A stretch of 64,000 bases of DNA, from contig NZ_JAFCLG010000001.1 in the NCBI RefSeq assembly GCF_018129685.1, forward strand, positions 1,054,001-1,118,000, read 5' to 3'. The position numbers and the translations under genes are program-made. Shown piece by piece: positions 44,157 through 54,449 of the stretch. Below the pieces are notes generated by a model. The model was given only the letters and a program-made list of their open reading frames with translations, ran no database searches and was not told the DNA's origin. Origin of the DNA: Bradyrhizobium manausense (GTDB lineage: Bacteria; Pseudomonadota; Alphaproteobacteria; Rhizobiales; Xanthobacteraceae). The stretch's first letter is position 1; every line of letters begins with the position of its first letter.

Positions 44157-45016
44157 ATCTTCCCCATCAGGCCCTGTGGCCGGAACCAGAGGAAGGACAG
44201 GAACAGGACATAGACGACAATGTCCTTGTAAACGGCGCCGATCAGATAGCCGGACAGCGACTCGATCACGCCGATCAGCAGACCCGCGACGAGCGCGCCC
44301 GGCACGCTGCCGAAACCGCCGAGCGAGACCGTGACGAAGGCGACGATGCCGAGCGTCTCACCGACAGTCGGAACGATGTAGAAGAAATTCGCGATCAGCG
44401 CGCCGGCCAGTCCGGTCGCGCCAGCCGCAATCGCCCACGCGATCGCCTGCATGGTGTCGGGACGGATGCCCATCAGCTGCGCCGCGGTCTGATCCTCGGC
44501 CACCGCCAGCATTTTCGAGCCGAGCGAGGTGCGGGTCAAAAGCAGGTGCAGGCCAAGCGTCACGAGCAGCGCGACCACGCCGGCCAACAGCCGCGAAGCC
44601 TCGATCCGCAGACCCAAAAAGGCATAGGTGCCGCCGACGATGTTTGGCGGCATCGACAGGAAGTTGGCGCCGAACCACCAGAACACGGAATAGCGCAGCA
44701 GGAGCGCGAGCCCGAAGGTGCCGAGGATCTGCGCCAGCATCGGCCCCTTCATGATGTCGCGGATCAGGGCAAAATAGACGACGACGCCGACGGTGGCGAG
44801 CACCAGGGTCGCCAGCGGCGCACCGAGGATCGGCCCGCCGCCCATCAACGTGTAGACGACATAGGCGACATACATGCCGAGCATGACGAAATCGCCATGC
44901 GCGAAATTGACGATGTTCATCATGCCCCACACCAGCGTGAGGCCCGAAGAAAACAGGGCGTAGACGGCGCCAAGCAGAAGCCCGCCAACGATCACCTGCA
45001 CGAGAACAAAAGACAT
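44153..45016 (-). CDS. livH: Branched-chain amino acid/amide ABC transporter permease LivH
   Basis: A 287-residue permease beginning MSFVLVQVIVGGLLLGAVYAL, with SGLTLVWGMMNIVNFAHGDF, the LivH hallmark, and the coupling loop LAVAEDQTAAQLMGI. The start seven codons into the open frame is preferred on homology. It is the first permease gene after the binding-protein gene, separated from it by a terminator-like hairpin. Confidence 0.93.
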   Translation of the reverse strand: MSFVLVQVIVGGLLLGAVYALFSSGLTLVWGMMNIVNFAHGDFVMLGMYVAYVVYTLMGGGPILGAPLATLVLATVGVVVYFALIRDIMKGPMLAQILGTFGLALLLRYSVFWWFGANFLSMPPNIVGGTYAFLGLRIEASRLLAGVVALLVTLGLHLLLTRTSLGSKMLAVAEDQTAAQLMGIRPDTMQAIAWAIAAGATGLAGALIANFFYIVPTVGETLGIVAFVTVSLGGFGSVPGALVAGLLIGVIESLSGYLIGAVYKDIVVYVLFLSFLWFRPQGLMGKM

Positions 45017-45044
45017 CAGCCGCGTTGCTCTGATCAAATGGCAT

Positions 45045-45072
45045 CAAAAAAGGCGGGGCTGAGCGCCCCGCC
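45045..45072 (-). terminator. Rho-independent terminator/attenuator after the binding-protein gene
   Basis: On the minus strand an 8-bp GC stem (GGCGGGGC / GCCCCGCC, 45052-45072, five-base loop) is followed by a run of six T residues. It lies 12 bases after the binding-protein stop and before livH. Partial readthrough would give high binding-protein and lower membrane-protein expression. Confidence 0.8.
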
Positions 45073-45083
45073 TTCGAAAAATC

Positions 45084-46337
45084 TCACCAGCCCTTGTAGG
45101 GAAGCACCGGCGGCTTCTCGGCACTGGCCTTCGGCCACACCGCGACATAGTTCTCGCCGTCCTGGAGCTGGATGATGAGGCCGGAGGCAAGGGTGTTCTG
45201 ACCCTTGTCGTCGAACTTCACGCCCTTGTAGCCCATCATCAACTGCTCGGGCTTCAGATCCGTCGCCTTCAGCGCCGCCTGGATTTTTGCGGGATCGGTC
45301 GAGCCGGCGCGGTCGATCGCGTCGGCCAGCACGAAGAAGCCCTGCATCTGGCGGCCGACCGTGTCGTCCATCTCCTCGCCGCTCTTCTTCTTGTACATGT
45401 CGGCGATGATGGCGGACGGCGATCCCGACGGCCCCACCGCCCATGACGAGCGGTTGAACACGCCTTGAGAAATCTTGCCGACCGCCTTGATGAAGGACGG
45501 ATCGGAATAGCCGGCATCGTCGGCGAGCAGCACGGCCGGCTTGTAGTCGAGCGACTGCATGGTCTTGGCGAACAGGATCGCGTCCGACGTGTAGCTGATC
45601 ATGATGACGACGTCGGGCTTCTTGTCCTTGAGCTGGAGCACCTGGCCCTGAACGTCGGTTGCGTTGACGGGATAGGCGACGTCGGCGGCGATGGTCTGGC
45701 CCTTCTCCTTGAAGGCCATCGCGATCGTGTTCGCGACCGACGTGCCGTATTCGGTATTGTCATGAACCAGCGCGACGCTGTCGGTCTTTGCGCCCTGCGC
45801 CTTGAGATCGGCGAGGAAGTCGACATAGGCCTTGGCGAAGTCGGTGGCGATCGGCGTGGTCCGGAAGAACCATTTGAAGCCGCGCTCGGTGAGATTGGCG
45901 GCGACCGATTCCGAGTTCAGATAGGGAATGCCGTATTTCTCGGCGATCGCGCTCGAGGTCAGCGTAATGCCGGACTGGTAGGCGCCGAACACGGCCGCGA
46001 CCTTGTCTTCCGTGATCAATCGCAGCGCCTGGTTCTGCCCTGTCGCCGGGTTGCCCTGGTTGTCGGCGAAGACCGCCTCGATCTTGGCGCCGCCGAGGCC
46101 GGCAAGGCCTGCGTTCTTCGCCAGCGGCAATGCGCCGAGCTCGGGGTGAGCGGTGTTGATGATGTCCATGGCGACCTCGATGGCCGCCTTGGCGTGCGCG
46201 CCGATCGAGGCGGTGCCGCCGGACATCGGCATGATGACGCCGATCTTGACCACCTTGTCCTCGGCGCGCGCGCCGGCGGCGAGCACAAGGGACAGCGCGG
46301 CCGCGCACAGCAGCCCCGTGACGTGCTTCAATGTCAT
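45084..46337 (-). CDS. Branched-chain amino acid/amide ABC transporter substrate-binding protein
   Basis: A 417-residue periplasmic protein with a Sec signal (MTLKHVTGLLCAAALSLVLAAGARA). A type 1 periplasmic-binding fold follows (VVKIGVIMPMSGGTASIGAHAKAAIEVA; LITEDKVAAVFGAYQSGITL; DVVIMISYTSDAILFAK). It captures an amino acid, amide or aromatic acid for the Liv channel. GGAGG lies upstream of the chosen ATG; 41 further open codons upstream are not homologous. First gene of the liv operon. Confidence 0.92.
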   Translation of the reverse strand: MTLKHVTGLLCAAALSLVLAAGARAEDKVVKIGVIMPMSGGTASIGAHAKAAIEVAMDIINTAHPELGALPLAKNAGLAGLGGAKIEAVFADNQGNPATGQNQALRLITEDKVAAVFGAYQSGITLTSSAIAEKYGIPYLNSESVAANLTERGFKWFFRTTPIATDFAKAYVDFLADLKAQGAKTDSVALVHDNTEYGTSVANTIAMAFKEKGQTIAADVAYPVNATDVQGQVLQLKDKKPDVVIMISYTSDAILFAKTMQSLDYKPAVLLADDAGYSDPSFIKAVGKISQGVFNRSSWAVGPSGSPSAIIADMYKKKSGEEMDDTVGRQMQGFFVLADAIDRAGSTDPAKIQAALKATDLKPEQLMMGYKGVKFDDKGQNTLASGLIIQLQDGENYVAVWPKASAEKPPVLPYKGW

Positions 46338-46619
46338 GAAATCAGACCTCCCAAAGGGGTTTCCCCGACCCAGATTTCTTGGAGAGCGTGAGCGAAACGC
46401 CCGCCTCCGATTGATTATGCCTGGCGCTGCGAAGATGGCATGCCGGATTATCACCGGCAAGGTGAAAGGGATTGCAACGATGCTGCATCAGGAGGCGGCA
46501 ATTCCGCACGGCGCGTGCGGCACCGTTCAATCTGAGATGGCCCACCTGGATCGGCGCAATGCCCAGGGGCGGGCGCAGCCATCTCACGGCAAGTTTCCCC
46601 GCGGGCGACGAGGCAGGCA

Positions 46620-47060
46620 CTACAATCCCGGCGATCTCGCCGCCCAAGCCTTGGTGGCCTGGCAGCGTTCCATCGCTCGGGCATAGGCAGGGCGTGCCGT
46701 CGTGCGGGTGAGATAATCCCGCTCGATCGAACCGGGGACATAATTGCCGGTCCGCAGGCCAAGCAGGAGGGCGTAGCTCACCGAGATATCGGCGGCAGTG
46801 AACCGGTCGCCGGCAAGATAAGGGCAATCCGCGAGGCGGCGGATCACCAAGGCCAGCCGACGGTCGAATGTCTCGCGTGCCCAGCGGGTCACGCGGACGT
46901 CTCGCTCGGCTCCGGGCGCCATTTGGCGCCCGACAATGACGGCGTTCATCGGCCCGGCGAGCCCGGCCTCGCCCAGATGGAGAAATTGCAGGTAGGACGA
47001 GCGTTCCTCGATTGGGGCTGGATGCAACAGCGAAGAGTCCTCGGGCAACGGACAAAGCGT
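46620..47060 (-). pseudogene. Truncated glutathione S-transferase (C-terminal domain only)
   Basis: The frame encodes only the helical GST C-terminal domain: EERSSYLQFLHLGEAGLAGP, then CPYLAGDRFTAADISVSYAL (the N-capping and Asp motif) and ARPAYARAMERC. The N-terminal thioredoxin-like half with the glutathione site is missing. The coding similarity begins around 47050, right at the stop of the DUF1428 gene (47065), where the missing part has been replaced. An open frame continues upstream but is only antisense-like sequence of other genes. It is probably a non-functional remnant. Confidence 0.75.
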
Positions 47061-47064
47061 GCGC

Positions 47065-47427
47065 TCAGCCGGCCATGTCACTCGCGCGCAGCAGCATCGT
47101 GAAGCCGCCATAGATCAGGCGTTTGCCATCAAACGGCATGCCAAAGCTCTTGAACCGCTCGTCGGCCATCACCTTGGCGTTGACCGCATCGCGGGTCTTC
47201 CGGTCCGGATAGATGATCCAGGAGAACACCACGAGCTCATCCTCCTTCGCCATCACGGCGCGCGGAAACGACGTGAGTTCGCCATAGGGCACGTCATCGC
47301 CGATACATTCGACGTAATCGAGCGCGCCATGCTCCATCCACACCGCGCACGCCGTTCGCGCCAGCGCCTTGTAGGCCTCGATCTTGTCCTTCGGCACGGC
47401 GAGCACGAAACCATCGACATAAGGCAT
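47065..47427 (-). CDS. DUF1428 family protein
   Basis: A 120-residue protein of the DUF1428 family, a ferredoxin-like dimeric alpha/beta-barrel related to antibiotic-biosynthesis-monooxygenase folds: MPYVDGFVLAVPKDKIEAYK, EYG-less DYVECIGDDVPYGELTSF, EDELVVFSWIIYPDRKTRDAV. The function is unknown. AAGGAG precedes the ATG at 47427. The DUF1428 name rests on the N-terminus and core motifs. Confidence 0.85.
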   Translation of the reverse strand: MPYVDGFVLAVPKDKIEAYKALARTACAVWMEHGALDYVECIGDDVPYGELTSFPRAVMAKEDELVVFSWIIYPDRKTRDAVNAKVMADERFKSFGMPFDGKRLIYGGFTMLLRASDMAG

Positions 47428-47584
47428 CACGGATCTCCTTGGGTTGGGTCTCCCAAGGACGATGATGCGCGCGCCGATCCGACGCGCGAAGACGCGTTTT
47501 TTGCGTGAGGCAAACCGTCGCGAGCGGTGAAGCGCCGGCCGGATGGATCCGAGGGCATCCTGACCTGTTGGGACCACCTGAAAT

Positions 47585-47658
47585 TGGCTGGGGAACCTGG
47601 ATTCGAACCAAGACAAACAGAGTCAGAGTCTGTTGTGCTACCGTTACACCATTCCCCA
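47585..47658 (-). tRNA. tRNA-Gln (anticodon CTG)
   Basis: Read on the minus strand, 74 bases fold as a cloverleaf. The acceptor begins TGGGGAA and pairs with TTCCCCA; the anticodon stem is ACAGA/TCTGT with loop CTCTGAC (anticodon CTG); the T arm contains GGTTCGAATCC. The CCA end is encoded (47585-47587). Confidence 0.95.
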
Positions 47659-47904
47659 ACGGAATAGTCGAACAAATTCAATATCTTACTGACTTGTCCG
47701 ACTGCGGCCGGAAGCGCTGATAGCGCAAATCACGGCTCAGGCGTGGCAGCCTTCTACCTGCTCAGCCCTGGGCTGGCAAGCGCGGCGGTGGATCGATCAA
47801 ACCTTCGATTTCCACAGCGCTCGGACGTGCAGCTGCCCCCTCCGTCGGGATGTTCGGCGGCTCGCTCACCTTCCGCAAGGAAGCACCGCAGTGGCGGAAG
47901 ACGG

Positions 47905-49035
47905 CTAGAACGCCGCCTCGTACATGTTCAGGATCGCATCGCGGCCGAGATCGCGCGGGTTATTGTCGAGCAGGCGCCTGATCGCGTGCGCCTCGTCGGC
48001 CATCACGCCGAGATCGCTCTTGGGCACGCCAAGCGCCGACAACCGCATCTCGACGCCGAGATTCTTGCAGAATGCGTAGGTCGCCTCGAATGCGTGCATC
48101 GGATCGTTCCGCTCGGGCAAACCGAGCGCGCCGAGCACGGCGATCGTCTTCTCCGCGACCGCCGGCATGTTGAACGCCAGCGTGTGCGGGAAGATCATCG
48201 CGCAAGCAAGACCATGGGCGATGTGGTGCCGCGTGCCGAGCGGATAGGCCACGGCGTGACCGGCGGTGGTGTTCACCGGACCCAGGCAATAGCCGCCGTA
48301 GAGCGACGCCAGCGAAAGACCGGCGCGGGCCTCGCGATCGTCTCCATCGGCCACCGCGCGCTCGAGATAGCGGCCGACCAGCCGTGCGCCTTCGAGCGCA
48401 TAGAGGTCGATCGTCGGATGCGCCTTGCGGCTGGTATAGGCCTCGACGCAATGCGCCAGCGCATCGACGCCGGTGGCCGCCGTGATCTCCTTCGGCACCG
48501 TCACCGTCAGATCGGGGTCGACGATGGCGATGTCGGCCAGCATGAAGCGGCTCTGCACCGCCTGCTTGTTCTGGCTCACGGGATCGGTCACCAGCGCGCG
48601 GGTGCCGGCCTCGCTGCCGGTGCCCGAGGTGGTCGGGATCTGCATCAGCGAAACGCTGCGGCCGGCGACCTTTTCCGGCCCGACGAGGTCGGCAAAGGCG
48701 ACGTCGGACGTGCACATCACGGCAACCAGCTTGGCGAGGTCCATCGCACTGCCGCCGCCGAAGCCGACGACGAGATCGGGCTTGACCTGTTTCGCCATCG
48801 CCACCGCCTTCTCGAGATTGGGCAGGTCCGGCTCCGGCTTGACCTCGCCGAACACCTTCACTGCACCCGGCAGCGCCAACGTGTCGACGCGGCGCGCGTT
48901 GAACGGATCGGAGATCACGAGTGGCCGCCTGGCACCGATCCGCTCGGCAAAACGCGCAGCTGATGTGATCGTGCCGTTGCCGAATTCGAGGATGGTGGGG
49001 CGGAGGATTTCGATGGGCGTGAAGGCGTTGGTCAT
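47905..49035 (-). CDS. Iron-containing alcohol dehydrogenase
   Basis: The 376-residue group III alcohol dehydrogenase has the dinucleotide motif GGGSAMDLAKLVAV, the TTSGTGSEA loop and the metal-binding histidines in DALAHCVEAYTS and GTRHHIAHGLACAMIFPH. It interconverts an alcohol and a carbonyl with NAD(P)H. It is the last gene of the four-carbon acid operon, 16 bases after pdxA2, so its substrate is probably an intermediate or side product of that route. Start MTNAFTPIEILRP chosen on homology. Confidence 0.9.
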   Translation of the reverse strand: MTNAFTPIEILRPTILEFGNGTITSAARFAERIGARRPLVISDPFNARRVDTLALPGAVKVFGEVKPEPDLPNLEKAVAMAKQVKPDLVVGFGGGSAMDLAKLVAVMCTSDVAFADLVGPEKVAGRSVSLMQIPTTSGTGSEAGTRALVTDPVSQNKQAVQSRFMLADIAIVDPDLTVTVPKEITAATGVDALAHCVEAYTSRKAHPTIDLYALEGARLVGRYLERAVADGDDREARAGLSLASLYGGYCLGPVNTTAGHAVAYPLGTRHHIAHGLACAMIFPHTLAFNMPAVAEKTIAVLGALGLPERNDPMHAFEATYAFCKNLGVEMRLSALGVPKSDLGVMADEAHAIRRLLDNNPRDLGRDAILNMYEAAF

Positions 49036-49051
49036 CTCTGGCTCGATCCCG

Positions 49052-50088
<1,037 letters not shown>

Positions 50089-50092
<4 letters not shown>

Positions 50093-51201
50093 GACGGACT
50101 CTCCATGTTGAGCAGATGATTGTCGCGCAGCAGATCGCGCCACAGCCCGCGCGCGCCGAACGCGCCGGATTTCGAGATGACATCGACGCCGGCCCAGCGG
50201 CCGCCTTGCAGCGTCGAACGCGGCAGACCCGGCACGATGCGTCCCGTGACCTGCAGCGCTTGCGCGCCGAGGGCAAGGCATACGGCCTTCAGCGTCTCGC
50301 CGCCGGCAACGATCAGCGTTCCCGGCGGATCGAGCGCCGCGGTCAGCATTGTCAATTCATGCGCGATGCGCCGCGCCGCCTCGGAACGTGGAAGGCCCTC
50401 GGAAAGCGTGAATTTTACCAGGGCCACATTGTCGTCTGCCAGCTTGCGCCGAACGGCCACGCCGTCTTCACCCTCGGCCAGCGCGACCGTCGCCTCGCCG
50501 CAGGCCGCAAGCTGCGACGCGGTGGCCGCCTGGTCGGAGCCGAACAGCCCGAGCACCGGCCGTTTCAAATCGGGCGACGTATCAGCCCGATGATTGCGGG
50601 CGAGCGCGCCGGCCAAACCGCCGCTACCGCACCACAGCACGGGTCCCGGCATGCGCCGTCCCATCTCGACGACGCGGTCGAGACAGAAGTCGCTTTCGGC
50701 ATCGAACACCTGGACGCCGCCCTGCGCCAGCGTATCGGCGCCCGCCAGTTGCGCCTCGATGCCGTCCTGCTTCAGTTGATCGACGAGATTGCCGCCGACC
50801 CGATGCCAATCGCCCTGTTGCGTCCGCGCAAATTGTTGACCGCCGACGGTGCGACGCCCCTGATAGTCAAAGGCAGGCGCGACCACGCAGGACGCCCAAT
50901 GGCGGGTGCTCAAGCACGCCCCAAGCTCGGCGGTCCAGGCGCCGCGGAGCAGGCTGTCGACTTTCTTGTAGGCGATCGTGCCATCACGAAGCAGCGGCGC
51001 CAGCCGGGCGACGATCTCGACGCTTTCAGCCTTCGAACGCTCCCTTGTACCGCTGTCGATGGCAAGGCTCCGGGAAGCGGACGCCGCCGGCGCGTCCGAC
51101 CAGATAACGTCGAACGGTCCGCACAGGCCGACGAACTCCGCCGCGGTGTCGAGCGCGCCAGTGAGGTCGTCGGCAAGCAAGCGGACGGTGGTCATCGTCA
51201 T
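50089..51201 (-). CDS. Four-carbon acid sugar kinase family protein
   Basis: A 370-residue protein with the family's N-terminal LLADDLTGALDTAAEFVGL motif and C-terminal nucleotide-binding part (GTLIVAGGETLKAVCLALG). It should phosphorylate D-threonate, D-erythronate or a similar acid at C4 before PdxA2. The ATG at 51201 or 51195 is the start; homology begins at VRLLADDL. It lies 16 bases after the DHDPS-family gene and overlaps pdxA2 by four bases. Confidence 0.88.
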
Positions 51202-51217
51202 GCGGTTCCCGTCCGCC

Positions 51218-52153
51218 CTACGCGGCAGCCGCGAGTGCCCCAGCATTCGCAAGCAGCTCTTTCACCTGAGCCGCCGGCAAGTTCTCCAGGGGCGGCCGCA
51301 GACGCTGCCAGCCAGCGTGACCGGTCCGCTCGGCCATCAGGGCCTTCAGCGAAGGCATCTGCGCAAAACGCGAGACCAATTCACGCGCCTTCACGATCCG
51401 CGCCTGCGCCGCCTTGAGCGCCGCGTCGTCGTCGCTGTCGCGGAAATGCTTGAAGACATAGGCGAGATCGCGCGCTACGAGGTTCGAAGTCGCGGTGATG
51501 CAGCCCGCGCCGCCCTTGCGCAACAGCGGCAGCAGCAGAGGGTCGGCGCCGGTCAGAACCGAGAAGCCGGGGAAGCGCTCGACCATCGCGGTCATGTTGG
51601 CGAAGTCGCCGGAGGAATCCTTGATACCGACGATGGTGGACGGATAGGCCTTGCGCAGTCGCTCGATCAGCGCATGCGAGATCGGCTGCATCGACATCTG
51701 CGGGATGTGATAGAGCACGATTTTCAGCCTGGCATTGCCGATACGCTGGATGATCTCGCTATAGGCAGCATAGACGCCGTCGTCGCTGACGTTCTTGTAG
51801 TAGAACGGCGGCAGCATGACCACGGTCTCGACGCCGACCGACAGGGCGTGGCGCGTCAACGCGATGGTCTCGGTGAACGCAACGACGCCGGTGCCCGGCA
51901 GCAGTTGGTTCGGCTTGATGCCGCCGGCGATCACGGCCTCCAGCAGCGCGGTGCGCTCGGAGGCCGAAAAGGAGTTCGCCTCCCCCGTTGTGCCGAGCAT
52001 GGCGATGCCGTCGCAGCCTTCGTCCAGCAGGTAACGGCAATGCGCGAGGAAGCGCGCATGATCGGGCGCGAGCTCGGCATCGAGCGGCGTCAGCGCAGCG
52101 GAGAACACGCCATTTGGATGCAAGGATTGGGGGTGGAGCGACGATATCGACAA
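51218..52153 (-). CDS. DHDPS/NAL-family aldolase/dehydratase
   Basis: The 311-residue class I (beta/alpha)8 lyase has the Schiff-base lysine in VGIKDSSGDF (K178), the conserved tyrosine in YHIPQM (Y148) and the GTTGEANSFSASER loop. It lacks lysine-pathway context, so it probably handles a 2-keto acid sugar derivative, such as a 2-keto-3-deoxy acid, rather than dihydrodipicolinate. It is the first gene of the four-carbon acid operon, behind a strong operator-like palindrome. Confidence 0.88.
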   Translation of the reverse strand: MSISSLHPQSLHPNGVFSAALTPLDAELAPDHARFLAHCRYLLDEGCDGIAMLGTTGEANSFSASERTALLEAVIAGGIKPNQLLPGTGVVAFTETIALTRHALSVGVETVVMLPPFYYKNVSDDGVYAAYSEIIQRIGNARLKIVLYHIPQMSMQPISHALIERLRKAYPSTIVGIKDSSGDFANMTAMVERFPGFSVLTGADPLLLPLLRKGGAGCITATSNLVARDLAYVFKHFRDSDDDAALKAAQARIVKARELVSRFAQMPSLKALMAERTGHAGWQRLRPPLENLPAAQVKELLANAGALAAAA

Positions 52154-52180
52154 GGCTTCCTCCGATCGTCAGATCGATGT

Positions 52181-52197
52181 TGTTCGGAATGCGAACA
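52181..52197. promoter_or_regulatory. Probable IclR operator of the four-carbon acid operon
   Basis: TGTTCG-GAATG-CGAACA is a perfect inverted repeat (6-bp arms, 5-bp spacer) midway between the divergent lyase and iclR genes, followed by an AT-rich TTGTTATAAT segment that may be a -10 region for the regulator. Confidence 0.65.
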
Positions 52198-52259
52198 TTT
52201 GTTATAATCTGTCCCGTTGGTAAGATCAGGCTGCCACGGCGTCAAGGGCTGCGGCTGTC

Positions 52260-53138
52260 ATGGCAGGGCATACAGACATGGCCAAGGTCGAAAAGAAGGC
52301 AGCGAAGCTATCATCGGAAGCGGCTCTGAAAGCCCCCGAGAGCAGGAATCCCAAGAATAATCCGAAGAATTACGTCGCCTCTGTCGGCAAGGCCTTTGCC
52401 GTGCTCGAGAGTTTCACCAGCGAGGCCTTCGAACTCACGCTGAGTGAAGTTGCCGCCCGCGCGGATCTCGACCGCGGCACGGCGTTCCGGCTGATCCAGA
52501 CCCTGATCGAGCTCGGCTATCTCCAGGCGGTGCCGCAGAGCCGCCGGTTCCGCCTCGGCGTCGCCTGCCTCGACCTTGGCTACACCGTGCTGTCGCACGG
52601 CTCTCTGCGCGCCATCGTCGAGCCTCTGCTGCGCGATCTCGTGCCTGTGGCCGGCGATGCAGCCTCGCTTGGCATCCTCGATGGTGGCGACGTCATCTAT
52701 CTCGCGCGCGTCAGTGCAGGCCTCGATCGCTACAAGATGGACCGCAGGCCGGGCACGCGCATCCCCGCCTACAGCGCGGCGCTCGGCCACGCCATGCTGG
52801 CGCATCTTCAGCGCGAGGATCAAATCCAGCGGCTGGAATCTCGGCCGCGCGTCAAGCTGTCGGAGCGGACGCTGACCGACCTCGACGCCCTGCTCACCCG
52901 GCTCGATCAGGTGAAGAAGAAGGGCCATGCCGTCTCCGACGGCGAGAACGCCTACGGCCTCCGCACCCTGGCGACGCCCATCCTCGACGCGCAGGGTTCC
53001 GTGATCGCAGGATTGAGCGTCACGGTGGACGCAATCCGCATGGACATGCCGACTTTTCGCGACCAGGCGCTGCCGAAACTGATGCAGCTGACGAACAAGG
53101 TGCAGGAGCTCGCGATCAAGTCAGGCTTGTTGAGCTGA
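52260..53138 (+). CDS. IclR-family transcriptional regulator
   Basis: A 292-residue regulator: a lysine-rich N-terminal tail (about 35 residues), a winged helix-turn-helix (LTLSEVAARADLDRGTAFRLIQTLIELGYL, about 60-90) and the IclR ligand-binding domain to the end. It is divergent from the four-carbon acid operon and presumably its regulator. A second in-frame ATG at 52278 with AGGG upstream may be the true start. Confidence 0.9.
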   Translation: MAGHTDMAKVEKKAAKLSSEAALKAPESRNPKNNPKNYVASVGKAFAVLESFTSEAFELTLSEVAARADLDRGTAFRLIQTLIELGYLQAVPQSRRFRLGVACLDLGYTVLSHGSLRAIVEPLLRDLVPVAGDAASLGILDGGDVIYLARVSAGLDRYKMDRRPGTRIPAYSAALGHAMLAHLQREDQIQRLESRPRVKLSERTLTDLDALLTRLDQVKKKGHAVSDGENAYGLRTLATPILDAQGSVIAGLSVTVDAIRMDMPTFRDQALPKLMQLTNKVQELAIKSGLLS

Positions 53139-53168
53139 TCGCCTCTCCAGTCGAACGCAGCCCGACTT

Positions 53169-53372
53169 CTATTCCGGCACGAGCGATGCAAGTCCGGTCT
53201 CGATGATGGTGATTTCCTCACTCACCTGGGCGATGGTCTGCTTGGGATCGACGCCGGTCACAGTGACCAGCTGCCGAAGCAGATCCTGACGGTGCGCCAG
53301 AATATCTTCCAGCGCGTCGCGATCATTCAGCCTCACATAGCCTTCTACGATCAATTCAACGGAACGGGACAT
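53169..53372 (-). CDS. Small conserved hypothetical protein (67 aa)
   Basis: A 67-residue helical soluble protein: MSRSVELIVEGYVRLNDRDAL, then EDILAHRQDLLRQLV and TIAQVSEEITIIETGLASL. The longer open frame upstream is only antisense of the RNase Z gene. It converges with the iclR gene 31 bases away. Function unknown. Confidence 0.65.
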   Translation of the reverse strand: MSRSVELIVEGYVRLNDRDALEDILAHRQDLLRQLVTVTGVDPKQTIAQVSEEITIIETGLASLVPE

Positions 53373-53490
53373 AACTACTCTCAATACAAGCCGATTTCTG
53401 ATCCTCGAAAATATCGTGCAGGCGCAGGGCTGCGGGAATGAAGTCGCGTCAACCTTGACAGGTAACATTAATGGCCATGCAACGGACTGC

Positions 53491-54396
53491 CTAAACAACG
53501 ATACGATCGAAGTCTGCGGCGATCCGGACCTTCGGAAAAATCGCTGCCGCCTCGGCCAGGATCTCGTCGTCCTCATAGCGGCCCGACAGATGCGTGAGCA
53601 CGAGCTGCTGCACATTGTTCGACGCAGCAAGCCGGGCCGCCTCTGCCGCAGTGAGATGGCCATAGTCCCGTGCTGTCGACGCATCCCGATCCAAAAACGT
53701 CGCCTCGATGACCAGCAGATCGGCATCTTCCAGGTGTTTTGACAGACCCTCGGTGGTCTCGATGTCGCCGATCACGACCAGCTTCTTGCCGCCGCTCGGC
53801 GGCCCCAGAACATCCTGAGGATCGATCGTCCGGCCGCCTTCAATGGTGATGGGCCGCCCTGCGGCAAGCTCACCGCGCATGGGACCATCAGGCACACCAA
53901 GCGCAGACAGTCGATCGGGCAAGAGGTGGCGGCGCGCGGGAGTTTGGAAGACGAAGCCAAAACTGTCGGTGTCGCGATGGCGGACCGGAAAACAGGCGAT
54001 GGTGAAATCGCCGGCGTCGACGACCTGCCCTTCGGACAGCGGCGCGAACCGTACGGGAATCGGCGCCCGGCCCTCGCCCCACAGGCCTGCCAGCATGCGG
54101 ATGACGAGATCGAGCGTGCCGGGCCCGCCATGCATCGTCATCATTTCGGACGTCTGCCGTAGTCCCAATGTCGAGAACAGGCCGGGGATGCCGAGCACGT
54201 GATCGAGATGACCATGCGTGAGCAGGATGCGATCAAGTCGGCGAAAGCCGGCGCCGCTCCGCAGCAGCTGGCGCTGCGTGCCTTCACCGCAGTCGATGAG
54301 CATGCGCTGGCCCGCGACCTCAAGAAGAAGCGCAGGATGGTTGCGCTCTGCGGATGGAACGCTGGCCGAGGTGCCGAGAAATGTCAGGGTGAACAT
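53491..54396 (-). CDS. rnz: Ribonuclease Z
   Basis: The 301-residue metallo-beta-lactamase-fold nuclease has the zinc motif HGHLDH (H61, H63, D65, H66), an early FLGTSASVPSAERN segment and DCGEGTQRQLLRSG, characteristic of tRNase Z. It cleaves the 3' trailer of tRNA precursors that lack encoded CCA. Further metal ligands appear in FPVRHRDT and GDIE. Length and motif order match bacterial RNase Z. Confidence 0.93.
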   Translation of the reverse strand: MFTLTFLGTSASVPSAERNHPALLLEVAGQRMLIDCGEGTQRQLLRSGAGFRRLDRILLTHGHLDHVLGIPGLFSTLGLRQTSEMMTMHGGPGTLDLVIRMLAGLWGEGRAPIPVRFAPLSEGQVVDAGDFTIACFPVRHRDTDSFGFVFQTPARRHLLPDRLSALGVPDGPMRGELAAGRPITIEGGRTIDPQDVLGPPSGGKKLVVIGDIETTEGLSKHLEDADLLVIEATFLDRDASTARDYGHLTAAEAARLAASNNVQQLVLTHLSGRYEDDEILAEAAAIFPKVRIAADFDRIVV

Positions 54397-54449
54397 GGAT
54401 GTCACTTTGTCCGGCGGACGGTGGCTCGTCCAGTCTTGGCGCCTTATGC

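Noticed and set aside
47585..47658. tRNA-Gln as an integration site
   Set aside because: No integrase gene and no repeated tRNA 3' end was seen nearby.
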